DNA of 64,000 nucleotides from Planctomycetota bacterium (GCA_016795245.1 JAEUIA010000073.1:1-64000), one strand, 5' to 3'. Shown: positions 1 through 8,916, counted from the stretch's first letter. A program made the numbers and translations. Notes: generated by a model not told the origin, from the sequence alone.

Positions 1-38
1 TGCACCACACGAGCCTGGCTCGGTACGGTCAAACTCGG
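1..38. repeat. Dispersed ~37-bp repeat, copy A
   Basis: The first 37 or so bases match 40322-40358 in the same orientation at about 34 of 37 positions, counted by eye. This copy lies beyond the valS 3' end. The other copy lies between the convergent genes for the bacterioferritin-like and ACT proteins. The repeat may extend to the left outside the window. No coding function is visible. Confidence 0.6.
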
Positions 39-102
39 ACGAACGCCACTGCGCAAATCGCGAACCAGGAGGTCAACAATGGGGTGGGGTCTGGTTGGGT
101 GA

Positions 103-340
103 GTTCGGTGTCGGACTGGAAGCGAACTTGGGTTGGGTTCGATGTCGGTCTGGAAACGTTTCGGGGTTGCGTTCGATGTCGGACTTGAAGCGTCCGGCGG
201 TGCCGTTCGGTGTCGGTCTTGAAGCGCGCGGCGACGGGGTCGATGTCCGGCATCGGACCGTTGCGAGTTGCGTTCGGTGTCGGCCTTGAAGGGTTTCTCG
301 GGCTGCGTTCGGTGTCGGTATCGAAGCGTTGAAGAGTGGC
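103..340. repeat. 34-bp tandem repeat array (about seven units)
   Basis: Copies of a unit beginning gttcggtgtcggtcttgaag start at 103, 137, 171, 205, 239, 272 and 307. The spacing is 34 bp, with one 33-bp and one 35-bp step. About 22 bases per unit are conserved and the remaining 12 or so vary. The array lies between the valS stop codon at 402 and the window edge. The unit at 137 shares the 20-mer gatgtcggtctggaaacgtt, in reverse complement, with the outer arm of the large palindrome at 5879-6330. The period is too short, and a separate spacer is lacking, for a CRISPR array. ORFs through it only translate the repeat. Confidence 0.8.
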
Positions 341-401
341 GCGAGACTCCACGCGCATCGTGCGCTGAAAGGCCGGCAGGATCTCACTCTCCGTCGCCGC
401 G

Positions 402-3086
402 TCAGACGTCCGACAGATTACGCTCCAAGAGCTGCAATTCGGTGACGAGTTCCGCTCGGCGCACTTTCTCGCCCGCGACGACGTCCGGATCGGCGCGCTC
501 GACGAACGCGGCGTTGTGGAGTTTGCTGTCGATGCCGCCGATCCCTTGACGGACCTTCTCGGCGCGACGCGCGAGCACATCCTTGAGTTTTCCGAGGTCG
601 ACGTTTTCCGCCAGTGCGACAAAGACTTCGACGCCGCCGGTGACGGCGACGGCCGAGTTCTTCGGGCGCGTGACTTTGTCCGCGATCTCGCACGTCTCTA
701 GCGACGCGAGTGCGCGCACCGTGGCGACGTGCGCCAGCAGCACATCGCGCTCGGCCTGCTTGGGTGCCGCGATCTTGGCTTGCAGCGGTTGCCGCTCGCC
801 TGCCGTCGTCAGGTTGCGGATCTGGCGCACGGCGTGCACCAGGTCCTGGATGGTCTGCATCTCGCTCTCGGCGCGTTCGTCGATTTCGAGGCCGCTCCCG
901 TCAGGCCAGTTGCAGTTCATGAGCAGGGGCTGCTTGCGCTTCAGGGTCTCGTTCAGGTTGGACCACAAGGCCTCGGTCATGTACGGCGTGAACGGGTGTA
1001 GCAAGGCCAGCGCATCGTTGAGGACGCGCGCCAGAGTGCCGCGTGCGACCGGTCCCGAGGGATCGTTCGCGTCCGACATGCGGCTCTTCACGATCTCGAC
1101 GTACCAATCGCAGAAGTCGTTCCACACGAACTGGTACAGCGCCATCGCCGCGTCGTTGAACATGTAGGCGTCGAGTTTCTCCGACACCTCGCTGCGCACG
1201 CGCGCGAGGCGCGAGAGGATCCAGCGATCTTCGAGGCGACACTGTTCGCGGCCGGCCTTCGAAGTCGGATCGACGAGCGTCGCGCCGCTCATGTTCATCA
1301 GCACGAAACGGGCCGCGTTCCAGACCTTGTTGCTGAATCTGTAGCCCTGTTCGAAGCGGTCCGGCGACAGCTTGACGTCCTGACCTTCTTTCGTGAGCAG
1401 GACGAGCGAATAGCGCACGGCGTCCGCGCCGTACTTGTCGATCATTTCGATCGGGTCGATGCCGTTGCCGGCCGACTTCGACATGCGCCGGCCCTTGCCG
1501 TCGAGCACCGTCGCGTGGATGTTGCAAACGTCGAAAGGGCAACGCTCCTCCATCGGGAGGTGGTCCATGAACTCGTAGCCGGCCATCACCATGCGCGCGA
1601 CCCACAGGTAGATGATCTCGCGTGCCGTCGACAAGAATTGCGTCGGATAGAAGCGCGCGAGGTCGGGCGTCTTGTCCGGCCAGCCCAGTGTCGCGAACGG
1701 CCAGAGCCAGGAACTCGCCCACGTGTCGAGCACGTCGGGGTCCTGGCGCACGATCGGCTTCTTGGTCTTGGGATGCGGCGAACCGATGGCGAGGTCGGTG
1801 CGCGAAGCGACCGGCACGTCGTCTGCGTCGTACCAGACCGGGATCTGGTGCCCCCACCAGAGTTGGCGGCTGATGCACCAATCGTGCACGTTCTCGAGCC
1901 AGTCGAGGTAGACCTTGGTCCAGCGTTCGGGTCTGAACTTGAGCGTGCCGTCCTTCACGGCCTTGATCGCGGGCTGCGCGAGCGGCTCCATCTTCACGAA
2001 CCACTGCTCGCTGACGATCGGTTCGATCACGCTCTTCGAGCGGTCGGAGACGGCGACGTTGTGCGAGTAGTCCTCGACCTTGCCCAGGAGTTCCAATTCC
2101 TCGAGCTTCTTGACGACTTCCGTGCGCGCCTTCTCACGCGACAGACCGGCGAAGGGGCCCCCGTTGTCATTGAGGCGACCGTCCTTCTCGTAGAGGTTGA
2201 TGATCGGGAGCTTGAAGCGCTGACCACGTTCGTAGTCGGCCGGATCGTGACCGGGCGTGATCTTGACCGCTCCAGTGCCGAAATCCATCTCGACTTGATC
2301 GTCGCCGACGACCGGGATCTCGCGGCCGATGAACGGCAACACCAACGACTTGCCGATCAAATGCTTCCAACGCTCGTCGTTCGGATTCACGGCGACACCC
2401 GTGTCGCCCAGCATCGTCTCAGGACGCGTGGTCGCGACCGTCACGAACTCTCCGGCCTGGCCCTTCACGGGATAGCGAATCTCGTACAGCTTGTCCTTGC
2501 GCGGGACGTACTCGATCTCGTCGTCGGACACGGCCGTCTCGAGCACGCAGTCCCAATTCACGAGCCGCGCACCGCGGTAGATCAGGCCCTTCTCCCACAG
2601 GCGCACGAACGACTCGCGCACCGCCGTCGTGAGCATCGGCTCCATCGTGAAGCGCGTGCGCGACCAGTCGCACGAGCTGCCGAGTCTGCGGAACTGCTCG
2701 AGGATGTAGCTGCCGTGCTCTTCCTTCCACTCCCAAACGCGCTTCAGGAAGGCTTCGCGTCCGAGGTCGTTGCGGGTCTTTTTCTCCTTCTCGTAGAGTT
2801 GCTTCTCCACCACCGCTTGCGTCGCGATCCCCGCGTGATCCGTGCCCGGAACCCACAACGCCGTGTAGCCGTTCATGCGCTTGAAGCGCATGACGATGTC
2901 TTGCACCGTACCGTTCAGCGCGTGACCCATGTGCAGAACGCCGGTGACGTTCGGCGGCGGGATCATGATCGTGAAGGTCTTCTCGGCTTTGGTTTCCGGG
3001 CCGGGTTGGAAACCGCCCGAAGCCAACCAGTCCGTGTAGATCCGCGCCTCGAAATCGGCCGGTGTGTAGCGTGTCGAGAGTTCCAT
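402..3086 (-). CDS. valS: Valine--tRNA ligase
   Basis: Charges tRNA-Val with valine in the cytoplasm. The protein is 894 residues, normal for the family. The class I signature HMGH follows PPNVTG at about residues 48-55. The second ATP-binding signature reads RMSKS instead of KMSKS. Between them lies the CP1 editing domain with the TTRPETMLGDT motif. The C-terminal ~70 residues form the charged coiled-coil arm typical of ValRS. An in-frame upstream start exists at 3122, but the ATG at 3086 gives the family-like N-terminus (MELSTRYTP). The gene seems to stand alone, with the tandem repeat downstream. Confidence 0.97.
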   Translation of the reverse strand: MELSTRYTPADFEARIYTDWLASGGFQPGPETKAEKTFTIMIPPPNVTGVLHMGHALNGTVQDIVMRFKRMNGYTALWVPGTDHAGIATQAVVEKQLYEKEKKTRNDLGREAFLKRVWEWKEEHGSYILEQFRRLGSSCDWSRTRFTMEPMLTTAVRESFVRLWEKGLIYRGARLVNWDCVLETAVSDDEIEYVPRKDKLYEIRYPVKGQAGEFVTVATTRPETMLGDTGVAVNPNDERWKHLIGKSLVLPFIGREIPVVGDDQVEMDFGTGAVKITPGHDPADYERGQRFKLPIINLYEKDGRLNDNGGPFAGLSREKARTEVVKKLEELELLGKVEDYSHNVAVSDRSKSVIEPIVSEQWFVKMEPLAQPAIKAVKDGTLKFRPERWTKVYLDWLENVHDWCISRQLWWGHQIPVWYDADDVPVASRTDLAIGSPHPKTKKPIVRQDPDVLDTWASSWLWPFATLGWPDKTPDLARFYPTQFLSTAREIIYLWVARMVMAGYEFMDHLPMEERCPFDVCNIHATVLDGKGRRMSKSAGNGIDPIEMIDKYGADAVRYSLVLLTKEGQDVKLSPDRFEQGYRFSNKVWNAARFVLMNMSGATLVDPTSKAGREQCRLEDRWILSRLARVRSEVSEKLDAYMFNDAAMALYQFVWNDFCDWYVEIVKSRMSDANDPSGPVARGTLARVLNDALALLHPFTPYMTEALWSNLNETLKRKQPLLMNCNWPDGSGLEIDERAESEMQTIQDLVHAVRQIRNLTTAGERQPLQAKIAAPKQAERDVLLAHVATVRALASLETCEIADKVTRPKNSAVAVTGGVEVFVALAENVDLGKLKDVLARRAEKVRQGIGGIDSKLHNAAFVERADPDVVAGEKVRRAELVTELQLLERNLSDV

Positions 3087-3175
3087 GAGTGCCGGTGCTG
3101 TTTTCCGCGAGGGAGCGCGCACGCGGAATGCGTGTTCGAGCGCTGCGAGGCGGCCACTTCAACCGCACCGCGCGG

Positions 3176-4069
3176 TCAGGTCAAGGTCGGGGGAGGATCG
3201 AGCGCGAGAATGCGGCGCGCGCGCGTCGAATCGAGCGAGACATCGGCCGGCCTACAGGAATGTCCGGCCGCGGCGCGGGTCGTAGGGCGGATCGCGGCGC
3301 GCGCCTCGACGGGTGCGAATCCGGCCTCGATGAGCGCGCGCACGCCGATTTCGCAGCGCGAGAGTCGTTCCGCTCCGGCCAGGTGCAAGACGCCGCGCTC
3401 GCGCAACAGGGCGAGTTCGACGAGTGCGGAACCGGCACGTGCCGCGTCCAGCGGCGTGCGCCACTCATCCGTGAAAAGCAGCGGTTTCGCACCACGTCGC
3501 ACACTCGCGACGACGGAATCCGACGCACCCAGGCCGCGCCCGAAAGACTCGCCCGTGAGCAGCGGCAGGCGCACGACCAGCGCTTCTTCGCAGTGGTCGA
3601 GCACGGCCTGCTCTCCACTCGCCTTGGTGCGGCCGTACTCGGATGTCGGCGCTGGCTCGTCCTCTTCACTGAAACGCTCCGCACGCGGCGGGCGCGCGCC
3701 GAACACGAGGTCAGTCGAGATGCTGACGAGGCGCGCGCCGTGGACACGCGACCAGACGGCGATGCGCGCAGGCAATTCGACGTTCAACGTCCGTGCGAGG
3801 ACCGGGTAGCGCTCGCACTCGGCGATGGTGGCGAGGGCGGTGCACAGCACGATCACGTCCGGCGCGCACTGCTCCAGCACGCGTTCGACAGCCAGGGGAG
3901 TGAGCGCGTCGCACAACTTGTGCGGCACACCCTCGACTTGCCCCGCGGCCGGCGCCTGCGTTCGACCGGCGACCATGACTTCGAGTCCGGCAGCGCACGC
4001 GGCACGGACCACATGGACACCCAGGAATCCGCTCCTCCCGAACACGAGCATTCGTCGCGACCCCGACAT
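3176..4069 (-). CDS. RmlD-like extended SDR (sugar-nucleotide reductase/epimerase family)
   Basis: A 297-residue extended short-chain dehydrogenase/reductase. The N-terminal NAD(P)-binding glycine motif GRSGFLG is at 11-17, STD at 118-120, and the catalytic Y-x-x-x-K at Tyr145/Lys149. The pattern of late lysine and C-terminal substrate region resembles dTDP-4-dehydrorhamnose reductases (RmlD). No other rml genes are adjacent, so the substrate is not determined. It lies between valS (same strand) and a divergent lipid kinase that starts only 22 bp away, so the two promoters must overlap. It could instead be a related epimerase. Confidence 0.8.
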   Translation of the reverse strand: MSGSRRMLVFGRSGFLGVHVVRAACAAGLEVMVAGRTQAPAAGQVEGVPHKLCDALTPLAVERVLEQCAPDVIVLCTALATIAECERYPVLARTLNVELPARIAVWSRVHGARLVSISTDLVFGARPPRAERFSEEDEPAPTSEYGRTKASGEQAVLDHCEEALVVRLPLLTGESFGRGLGASDSVVASVRRGAKPLLFTDEWRTPLDAARAGSALVELALLRERGVLHLAGAERLSRCEIGVRALIEAGFAPVEARAAIRPTTRAAAGHSCRPADVSLDSTRARRILALDPPPTLT

Positions 4070-4091
4070 CGGGACGCTACGGTAACGCAGA

Positions 4092-4988
4092 ATGCCCGGC
4101 CCCTCGAACCCGCGTCACGAGCACGTCCTCGTGATCGCCAATCCCGTCGCGGGCCGCGGTCGCGGCGAGGCGACGGCGCGCGCCTTGGCTCAGGCGCTCG
4201 GACGCGAGCGCATCGTCTGCGACTTGTACTTCACACGAGCCCGCGGCGATGCGCTTCAACGCGCCGCAGAGCTCGAACCCGACATCGATCTGGTGGTGTC
4301 CATCGGTGGCGACGGGACATTCTCGGAAGTGCTCAGCGGTCTCGAGCGTCGGGACCTGGACGTGGCGGTGCTCCCGATGGGTACGGCAAACGTTCTGGCG
4401 CTCGATTGGAAGATCCCGCGCGATGTAGCCGGATGCGTGACGATGATACTGCAGCGGCGTGTGCAACTGCTCGATACCGGCATGGTCAACGGCCGGACCC
4501 TCTCGTTTCTCGTCTGCGGCGTCGGCTTCGACGCGGCCGTCGTCGCAGAGCTCGAGAAGAGAAGACGCGGCCCGATCACGAAACGCGATTGGTTCACGGC
4601 CGGCTGGCGCGCCTTCAAGTCCTGGCGTCCCCCGCAACTCTCGGTCGAAATCGATGGTGCGCCCTTCCCCCTGGACTGCGGGATGGTGCTGGTTTCGAAC
4701 GTCGTTCACTACGCCGGCTTCGACGTGCTGCAGCGTGATCGCAAGCTCGACGACGGCTTGTTCGAGGTCTACATGTTCGCCGGCGGATCGCGCACGAGCC
4801 TCGTGCGCCACGGGATCCGCGGCTTCTTCGGACGCTTTCCGTCGGGCCGCGTGTCGATGCGCCGTGCCAGGCGCGTGGTGGTCCGCGCACCAGAACCCGT
4901 TCCCTTCCAAGTCGACGGTGATCTGTGCGGCGTGACACCCTTCGAATTCGTCGTCGGCTCGCAACCCTTCCGGCTCTTGGTACCCTGA
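4092..4988 (+). CDS. Diacylglycerol/lipid kinase family protein (DagK catalytic fold)
   Basis: A 298-residue member of the DAGK_cat/YegS/BmrU family, which phosphorylates lipid hydroxyls such as diacylglycerol or sphingoid bases at the inner membrane. The ATP-binding motif GGDGT is at 72-76 in the context VVSIGGDGTFSEVLSGL. The GTAN motif is at 97-100, and the early IANPVAGRGRG segment is the usual N-terminal strand-loop. It is followed after 9 bp by kdsA, so the two probably form an envelope-lipid transcription unit. The substrate cannot be read from the sequence. Confidence 0.88.
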   Translation: MPGPSNPRHEHVLVIANPVAGRGRGEATARALAQALGRERIVCDLYFTRARGDALQRAAELEPDIDLVVSIGGDGTFSEVLSGLERRDLDVAVLPMGTANVLALDWKIPRDVAGCVTMILQRRVQLLDTGMVNGRTLSFLVCGVGFDAAVVAELEKRRRGPITKRDWFTAGWRAFKSWRPPQLSVEIDGAPFPLDCGMVLVSNVVHYAGFDVLQRDRKLDDGLFEVYMFAGGSRTSLVRHGIRGFFGRFPSGRVSMRRARRVVVRAPEPVPFQVDGDLCGVTPFEFVVGSQPFRLLVP

Positions 4989-4997
4989 GCCTCGCCC

Positions 4998-5840
4998 ATG
5001 ACCCATCCGAAGCCCAAGTTGCCCACTGTCCAGATCGCCGGACGCCCCTTCGGCGGCGGCGAACTGTTCCTGATCGCCGGTCCGTGCGTGCTCGAGACCC
5101 AGGAGCTCGCGCTCTCGGTCGCCGAGCAACTCGTGGAGATCTGCGAGCCGCGCGGCGTGAAACTGATCTTCAAGTCGAGCTTCGACAAGGCCAACCGCAC
5201 GAGTATCTCCGCCGTGCGCGGCCCTGGGCTGGACGGGCTCGAGTGGCTCGCGCTCGTGCGCGAACGCTTCAAGATCCCGGTCTTGACCGACGTGCACGCG
5301 CACGAACAGTGCGCTCCCGCAGCTGAAATCGTCGACGTGCTGCAGATTCCGGCCTTCCTGTGCAGACAGACGGATCTGTTGCTCGCCGCGGCGGCGACGA
5401 AGAAGGCCGTGAACGTCAAGAAGGGCCAGTTCCTCGCGCCGTGGGACATGCAGAACGTCGTGAAGAAGTTCGAGCAGGCCGGCAACCCGAACGTGACGGT
5501 GTGCGAGCGCGGTACGACGTTCGGCTACGGCAGGCTCGTGGTCGACATGACCGGGTTCGAGCATCTGGCCGCGACCGGCAGACCGATCGTGTTCGACGCG
5601 ACGCACTCGGTGCAGGAGCCCGGTGCGTTGGGCGAGAAAACGGGCGGCGATCGCAAGAAGGTCCCTGCACTCGCGCGCGCGGCGGTCGCGACGGGCCACG
5701 TCGATGGATTGTTCTTCGAAGTCCATCCCGATCCCGATCGCGCGCCTAGCGACGGACCGAACATGGTCAAGCTGCACGAATTCGCCGCGATCCTCGACGG
5801 CGTGTTGGCGGTGCATCGCGCGGTGCGCGCGCTCGGCTGA
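4998..5840 (+). CDS. kdsA: 3-deoxy-8-phosphooctulonate synthase (KDO-8-P synthase)
   Basis: Condenses phosphoenolpyruvate with arabinose-5-phosphate to give KDO-8-phosphate, the first committed step to the KDO of lipopolysaccharide. It has 280 residues, the usual length. Diagnostic segments are LIAGPCVLE near the N-terminus, KSSFDKANRTS, the LQIPAFLCRQTDLL segment, NVKKGQF, ERGTTFGYGRLVVDM and FDATHSVQ. The C-terminal EVHPDPDRAPSDGPNM holds metal and substrate ligands. It implies an outer membrane with KDO-containing LPS. Its 3' end faces the large palindrome at 5879-6330, which may serve as a terminator. Confidence 0.97.
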   Translation: MTHPKPKLPTVQIAGRPFGGGELFLIAGPCVLETQELALSVAEQLVEICEPRGVKLIFKSSFDKANRTSISAVRGPGLDGLEWLALVRERFKIPVLTDVHAHEQCAPAAEIVDVLQIPAFLCRQTDLLLAAAATKKAVNVKKGQFLAPWDMQNVVKKFEQAGNPNVTVCERGTTFGYGRLVVDMTGFEHLAATGRPIVFDATHSVQEPGALGEKTGGDRKKVPALARAAVATGHVDGLFFEVHPDPDRAPSDGPNMVKLHEFAAILDGVLAVHRAVRALG

Positions 5841-6439
5841 GCATTCGAATCGGATACCCTGCGAACGAGCCGACGAGTCCCACCCCGCAACGTTTCCAGA
5901 CCGACATCTTCCTACCCCGGCTGTTTTCTTGACCTCGTGGTTCGAGCCGCGCGGTACTCCGCGCGACTCGAATCACGAGGCGGCGCTGCGGAGCACGCCT
6001 GCGAATGCCGTTGCGCTTCTGTCTGCCTCGCGCTTCCTTCTTCTGCTTCGCGCTTCCCTCTTCTGCTTCGTGCTGCGTGAGGTCGCGAGGAAGTGTCCAT
6101 GCTGCGGCGCCCGCGCTGGAATCGAGCCGCAGTGATCTCTTGATGACTTCACGTAGCGCGAAGCAGATGAAGGAAGCGCGAAGCAGGCTGGTGAGCGCAG
6201 GCATTCGCAGGCGTGCTACGCAGCGCCGCCTCGTGATTCGAGTCGCGCGGAGTACCGCGCGGCTCGAACCACGAGGTCAAGAAAACAGCCGGGGTAGGAA
6301 GGTGTCGGTATGGAAACGTTGCGGGGTGGGGCTGGGGCAGGGTATGCGGAGGTTGAGGTGGAAGCGTTGTGGGCCGGGTCTTCGGTCAGGGCTTCGTTGT
6401 GCCGGAGTTGCGGTCGGCTTGCTGGGGTGCGCAGCTGAC
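5841..6439. other. Intergenic region between convergent genes, largely one palindromic element
   Basis: This 599-bp gap separates the converging kdsA and transporter genes. Positions 5879-6330 are the large palindrome described separately. Positions 6331-6430 hold a few degenerate copies of the 34-bp repeat motif (ggtggaagcgttg and similar). ORFs predicted here are shadows of the palindrome arms and look alike on both strands for that reason. I see no gene. Confidence 0.75.
5879..6330. repeat. Large palindromic element, copy 1 (131-bp inverted arms)
   Basis: The left arm 5879-6009 is the reverse complement of 6200-6330, with about three mismatches over 131 bp and no indel. The outer ~55 bp of each arm carry the motif of the 34-bp repeat family. 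The inner 76 bp (5934-6009) begin with a nested hairpin: arms CTCGTGgTTCGAG and CTCGAAtCACGAG enclose a CGCGCGG/CCGCGCG stem with the loop tact. The 76-bp core recurs at 33457-33532. The centre (6010-6199) contains weaker inverted copies of ctgcttcgcgcttcc. No transposase is present. It is MITE-like, or a bidirectional terminator between convergent genes. Confidence 0.8.
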
Positions 6440-7891
6440 TCAGTGACCCGAGGTCTTCGACTTCGGCATCGCGTTCCACATGCGCGAAGCAAGCAACACG
6501 CCGACGAGTGCGGCGGGGATCATCACGAGCGGCCAGGCGTTCCAGTTGGCCGGATCGGCGGCGAGCAGCTTGCCGTCGGGGCCGAGGTCGGTGTCATTCG
6601 GCAGTACACGGCCGAGGATCAAGGCTTGTAGTGCCGTGCCCAGGTACACGAAGCCGTCGATGATGCCGACCGCGACTCCGGCGTTCTTCTTGCCGCCGAA
6701 GTCCATGCTGGCGGTGCCCGAGAGCATCCCGTGCACGCCGATGATGGACATCGACATGAACACCATCAGCCAGCCTAGAGCCTTGCTCTCGAGCATCGGG
6801 ATCATCAACAGTGAGCCGCCGAGCATGAAGGCGTAGAGCACGAGCGAAACCGGCCCGCGACGCGACCCGAAAACGCGGTCGGAGATCACGCCGGCGAAGA
6901 TGCCGCCGACGATGCCTGCGATGCACAACATGAGGCCCCAGTTGTGCGCCACGAAGGTCTCGTTCTGGCCGGTCTGTTTGGCGAAGATCGTGTACCACTG
7001 CATGATCGCCTGGCGCAGGTAGCCGCTGCAGAACTCGATCAGGGCGATCGTGATGATCACCGGGTTCGTCAGCATGCGGCGCGCCACTTCGAACACCGGC
7101 AGCCGTCCGCCGGTTTCGCCCGAACTGGCGTCTCCCGTATCCAGATCAGCGTGGCCGGTGTCGCTGGGGTTGTCGTACACCAGGAAATAGTCGATGACCG
7201 CGAAGGTCAGGAGGATCACCGCCGGAACGAAGAACACCCAGGCCGTCGGCCGCACGCCTTCGATGATCGAGGGCCCCCAGTCGGGCGCGGTCTCGACGAT
7301 CTTGCGGCCCCAGTCGTAGGCGAAGTACACGCCCAGCGAAATCAGGATGCCGAAGATGCCGCCGAAGGTGCCGCGCTCGCGCACATGGAACCAGTGGGCG
7401 TTGACCTTGACGATCGCGACCGCACCGAAGCTCTGGAAGTACATGTTCGCGCTGTACAGGACGCTGTACCACGCGACGAGGCTGCCCTCCGGCTGCAACA
7501 CGAGCACGAGTCCCATCGCGATGTTGGCCAGCGCCGATCCCACCGCCGCGATGAGGATCGTGACGCGTCCACCCCAGCGATCCGTGAGCGGACCGTTGAT
7601 CAAGAACGCGCAACCGTAGACGAGCGTGCCCCAGAAGAAGATGTCCGCGAAGTCCTGCTTCGTCATCAACTCGCCGAGCGCGTTCTTCGCGACGGTCAGG
7701 TTGTAGCGCCCCATGTAGAGGAACGAGTACGTGAGACCGAGAGGCAACCAGTTCAGCCGCCGACGGCGCAGGTACTCAGGCGAATGTCCCAACTCGACGC
7801 GCGGCAAGCGCGCCAGCACGAGCGCGACCACGACGAGCAAGATCAGGATCGGCAGGATCTCGCGCAGCCAGTTGGGCAGGGAGGCGTACAT
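6440..7891 (-). CDS. MFS transporter of the organophosphate:phosphate antiporter (GlpT/UhpT-like) family
   Basis: A 483-residue inner-membrane protein with about 12 hydrophobic segments. The N-terminal half has the RYNLTVAKNAL segment and the loop motif GPLTDRWGGR (MFS motif A). A large polar central loop lies around residues 235-265. This architecture is typical of glycerol-3-phosphate or sugar-phosphate:phosphate antiporters. The substrate is not determinable, and no kinase or dehydrogenase gene is adjacent. It is monocistronic and convergent with kdsA across the palindrome. The start at 7891 places a single membrane segment before the MGRYN region, as expected for the family. Confidence 0.85.
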   Translation of the reverse strand: MYASLPNWLREILPILILLVVVALVLARLPRVELGHSPEYLRRRRLNWLPLGLTYSFLYMGRYNLTVAKNALGELMTKQDFADIFFWGTLVYGCAFLINGPLTDRWGGRVTILIAAVGSALANIAMGLVLVLQPEGSLVAWYSVLYSANMYFQSFGAVAIVKVNAHWFHVRERGTFGGIFGILISLGVYFAYDWGRKIVETAPDWGPSIIEGVRPTAWVFFVPAVILLTFAVIDYFLVYDNPSDTGHADLDTGDASSGETGGRLPVFEVARRMLTNPVIITIALIEFCSGYLRQAIMQWYTIFAKQTGQNETFVAHNWGLMLCIAGIVGGIFAGVISDRVFGSRRGPVSLVLYAFMLGGSLLMIPMLESKALGWLMVFMSMSIIGVHGMLSGTASMDFGGKKNAGVAVGIIDGFVYLGTALQALILGRVLPNDTDLGPDGKLLAADPANWNAWPLVMIPAALVGVLLASRMWNAMPKSKTSGH

Positions 7892-7974
7892 GACTGGCGC
7901 GTGACCATACCATCCACGCTCCCCGAACCCCTCTGCGTTCCCAGCCGAGCCCTCCGGCGTTAGGCTCTGGGCCG

Positions 7975-8697
7975 ATGGGCAACAAGGAACTGCGCAAGAT
8001 CCTGACCGCGGTCGAGGACGTGGCGAAACGGGATCGCCTCCCGGTCGTCGTCTTCGATCTCGACTCCACGCTCTTCTCCACGGCTCCGCGCAACCTGGCG
8101 ATCCTGCACGAATTCATCGAGCGCCATCACGCCGAACACCCGCACCTCTCCGACATCGGGAAGCGCATCGGGCTCGAGGACATGGGCTGGAACGTCTACC
8201 AGGACCTGCGGCGCTTCGGCGTCGAGGACACGCGCCTGCTCGATCGCCTGAAGTCGTTCTGGTTCGAGCGCTTCTTCACCGACGCCTACGTCCTGCACGA
8301 CGAAGCCGTGCCTGGTGCAGCCGATTTCGTGCTCGCCTGCCACGCGCGCGGCGCCTTGATCTACTACCTGACCGGACGTCACGTCGGCGGCATGGAGATC
8401 GGGACGGTGCGCTCGCTGAAGGAGCGCGGCTTCCCCTTCTGGCGCGGACGCTGCGTGCTGCACTTGAAGCCCTCGTTCGAGATGAACGACAAGGCCTTCA
8501 AGGACGACGCGATCGACGACATCCGTTCGTACCTGGGCGAAGTCGTGGCGACGTTCGAGAACGAGCCCGGCAACGCGAATATGTTTCTGCGCGCGTTCCC
8601 GGACGCGACGCACGTGTTGCTCACGACGATCCATTCGCCCGAAGCGGAAGCGCCTTCCTCGAGGCTCCTGCTCACCGACGATTTCGTCTGGTCTTGA
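7975..8697 (+). CDS. HAD-superfamily hydrolase
   Basis: A 240-residue haloacid-dehalogenase-type phosphatase. HAD motif I is VVVFDLDSTLF, with the nucleophile Asp28 and acid/base Asp30. Motif II is the LTGRH segment around residue 125. Motif III/IV is less clear, with a lysine in the NDKAFKDDAIDDI region. The middle cap region is helical. It is divergent from the transporter upstream, with starts 83 bp apart. The gap beyond it leads into the riboswitch transcript. The substrate is unknown. Confidence 0.82.
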   Translation: MGNKELRKILTAVEDVAKRDRLPVVVFDLDSTLFSTAPRNLAILHEFIERHHAEHPHLSDIGKRIGLEDMGWNVYQDLRRFGVEDTRLLDRLKSFWFERFFTDAYVLHDEAVPGAADFVLACHARGALIYYLTGRHVGGMEIGTVRSLKERGFPFWRGRCVLHLKPSFEMNDKAFKDDAIDDIRSYLGEVVATFENEPGNANMFLRAFPDATHVLLTTIHSPEAEAPSSRLLLTDDFVWS

Positions 8698-8774
8698 GGT
8701 CCGCATACGCGGTCGGAAGACATTTCCGACTTCGTAAATAACACTGTCATTGCGCCCAAATTCGTCACAGCGAT

Positions 8775-8803
8775 TTGCCCGAATGCAGTTTCGTATGTAT
8801 CCT
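8775..8803 (+). promoter_or_regulatory. Putative sigma-70 promoter for the riboswitch transcript
   Basis: A TTGCCC -35 box (8775-8780) and a TATCCT -10 box (8798-8803) are separated by 17 bp, in a locally AT-rich stretch unusual for this genome. The predicted start near 8810 would place the aptamer P1 stem (8818) at the very 5' end of the RNA. This is inferred from motif and position. Confidence 0.5.
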
Positions 8804-8817
8804 CCCCCGCCTCGAAC

Positions 8818-8916
8818 GATGACACGATAAGGGCACACCAACCGCGAGGTTGGGCCGCAAAGCCACGGGACCGAAAGCGCGCGAGCGCCGACGTCAGCCG
8901 AGCCGCCGAAGTCGTC
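8818..8916 (+). ncRNA. Cyclic di-GMP-I (GEMM) riboswitch aptamer
   Basis: The order of conserved elements matches GEMM-I. P1 is formed by gatgac (8818-8823) with gtcgtc (8911-8916). Next come GGCACACC, a P1b hairpin CCAACC-GCGA-GGUUGG with a GNRA tetraloop, the near-invariant CCGCAAAGCCACGGG strand (8855-8869), a second stem-loop, and the closing GUCAGCCGAGCCGCCGAA (8894-8910). The last is very close to the 3' strand of deltaproteobacterial GEMM aptamers. The tetraloop would dock on the P2 receptor. The family senses the second messenger c-di-GMP. An HD-GYP c-di-GMP phosphodiesterase is encoded at 35154-36659. Confidence 0.85.

Noticed and set aside
103..340. Possible CRISPR array
   Set aside because: Unit period is only 34 bp with ~12 variable bases, so there are no spacers of normal length. 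No cas genes are in the window.
5900..6300. ORFs in the palindrome (for example 6005-6631 plus strand)
   Set aside because: They are translations of the inverted arms, similar on both strands, with no conserved domain.
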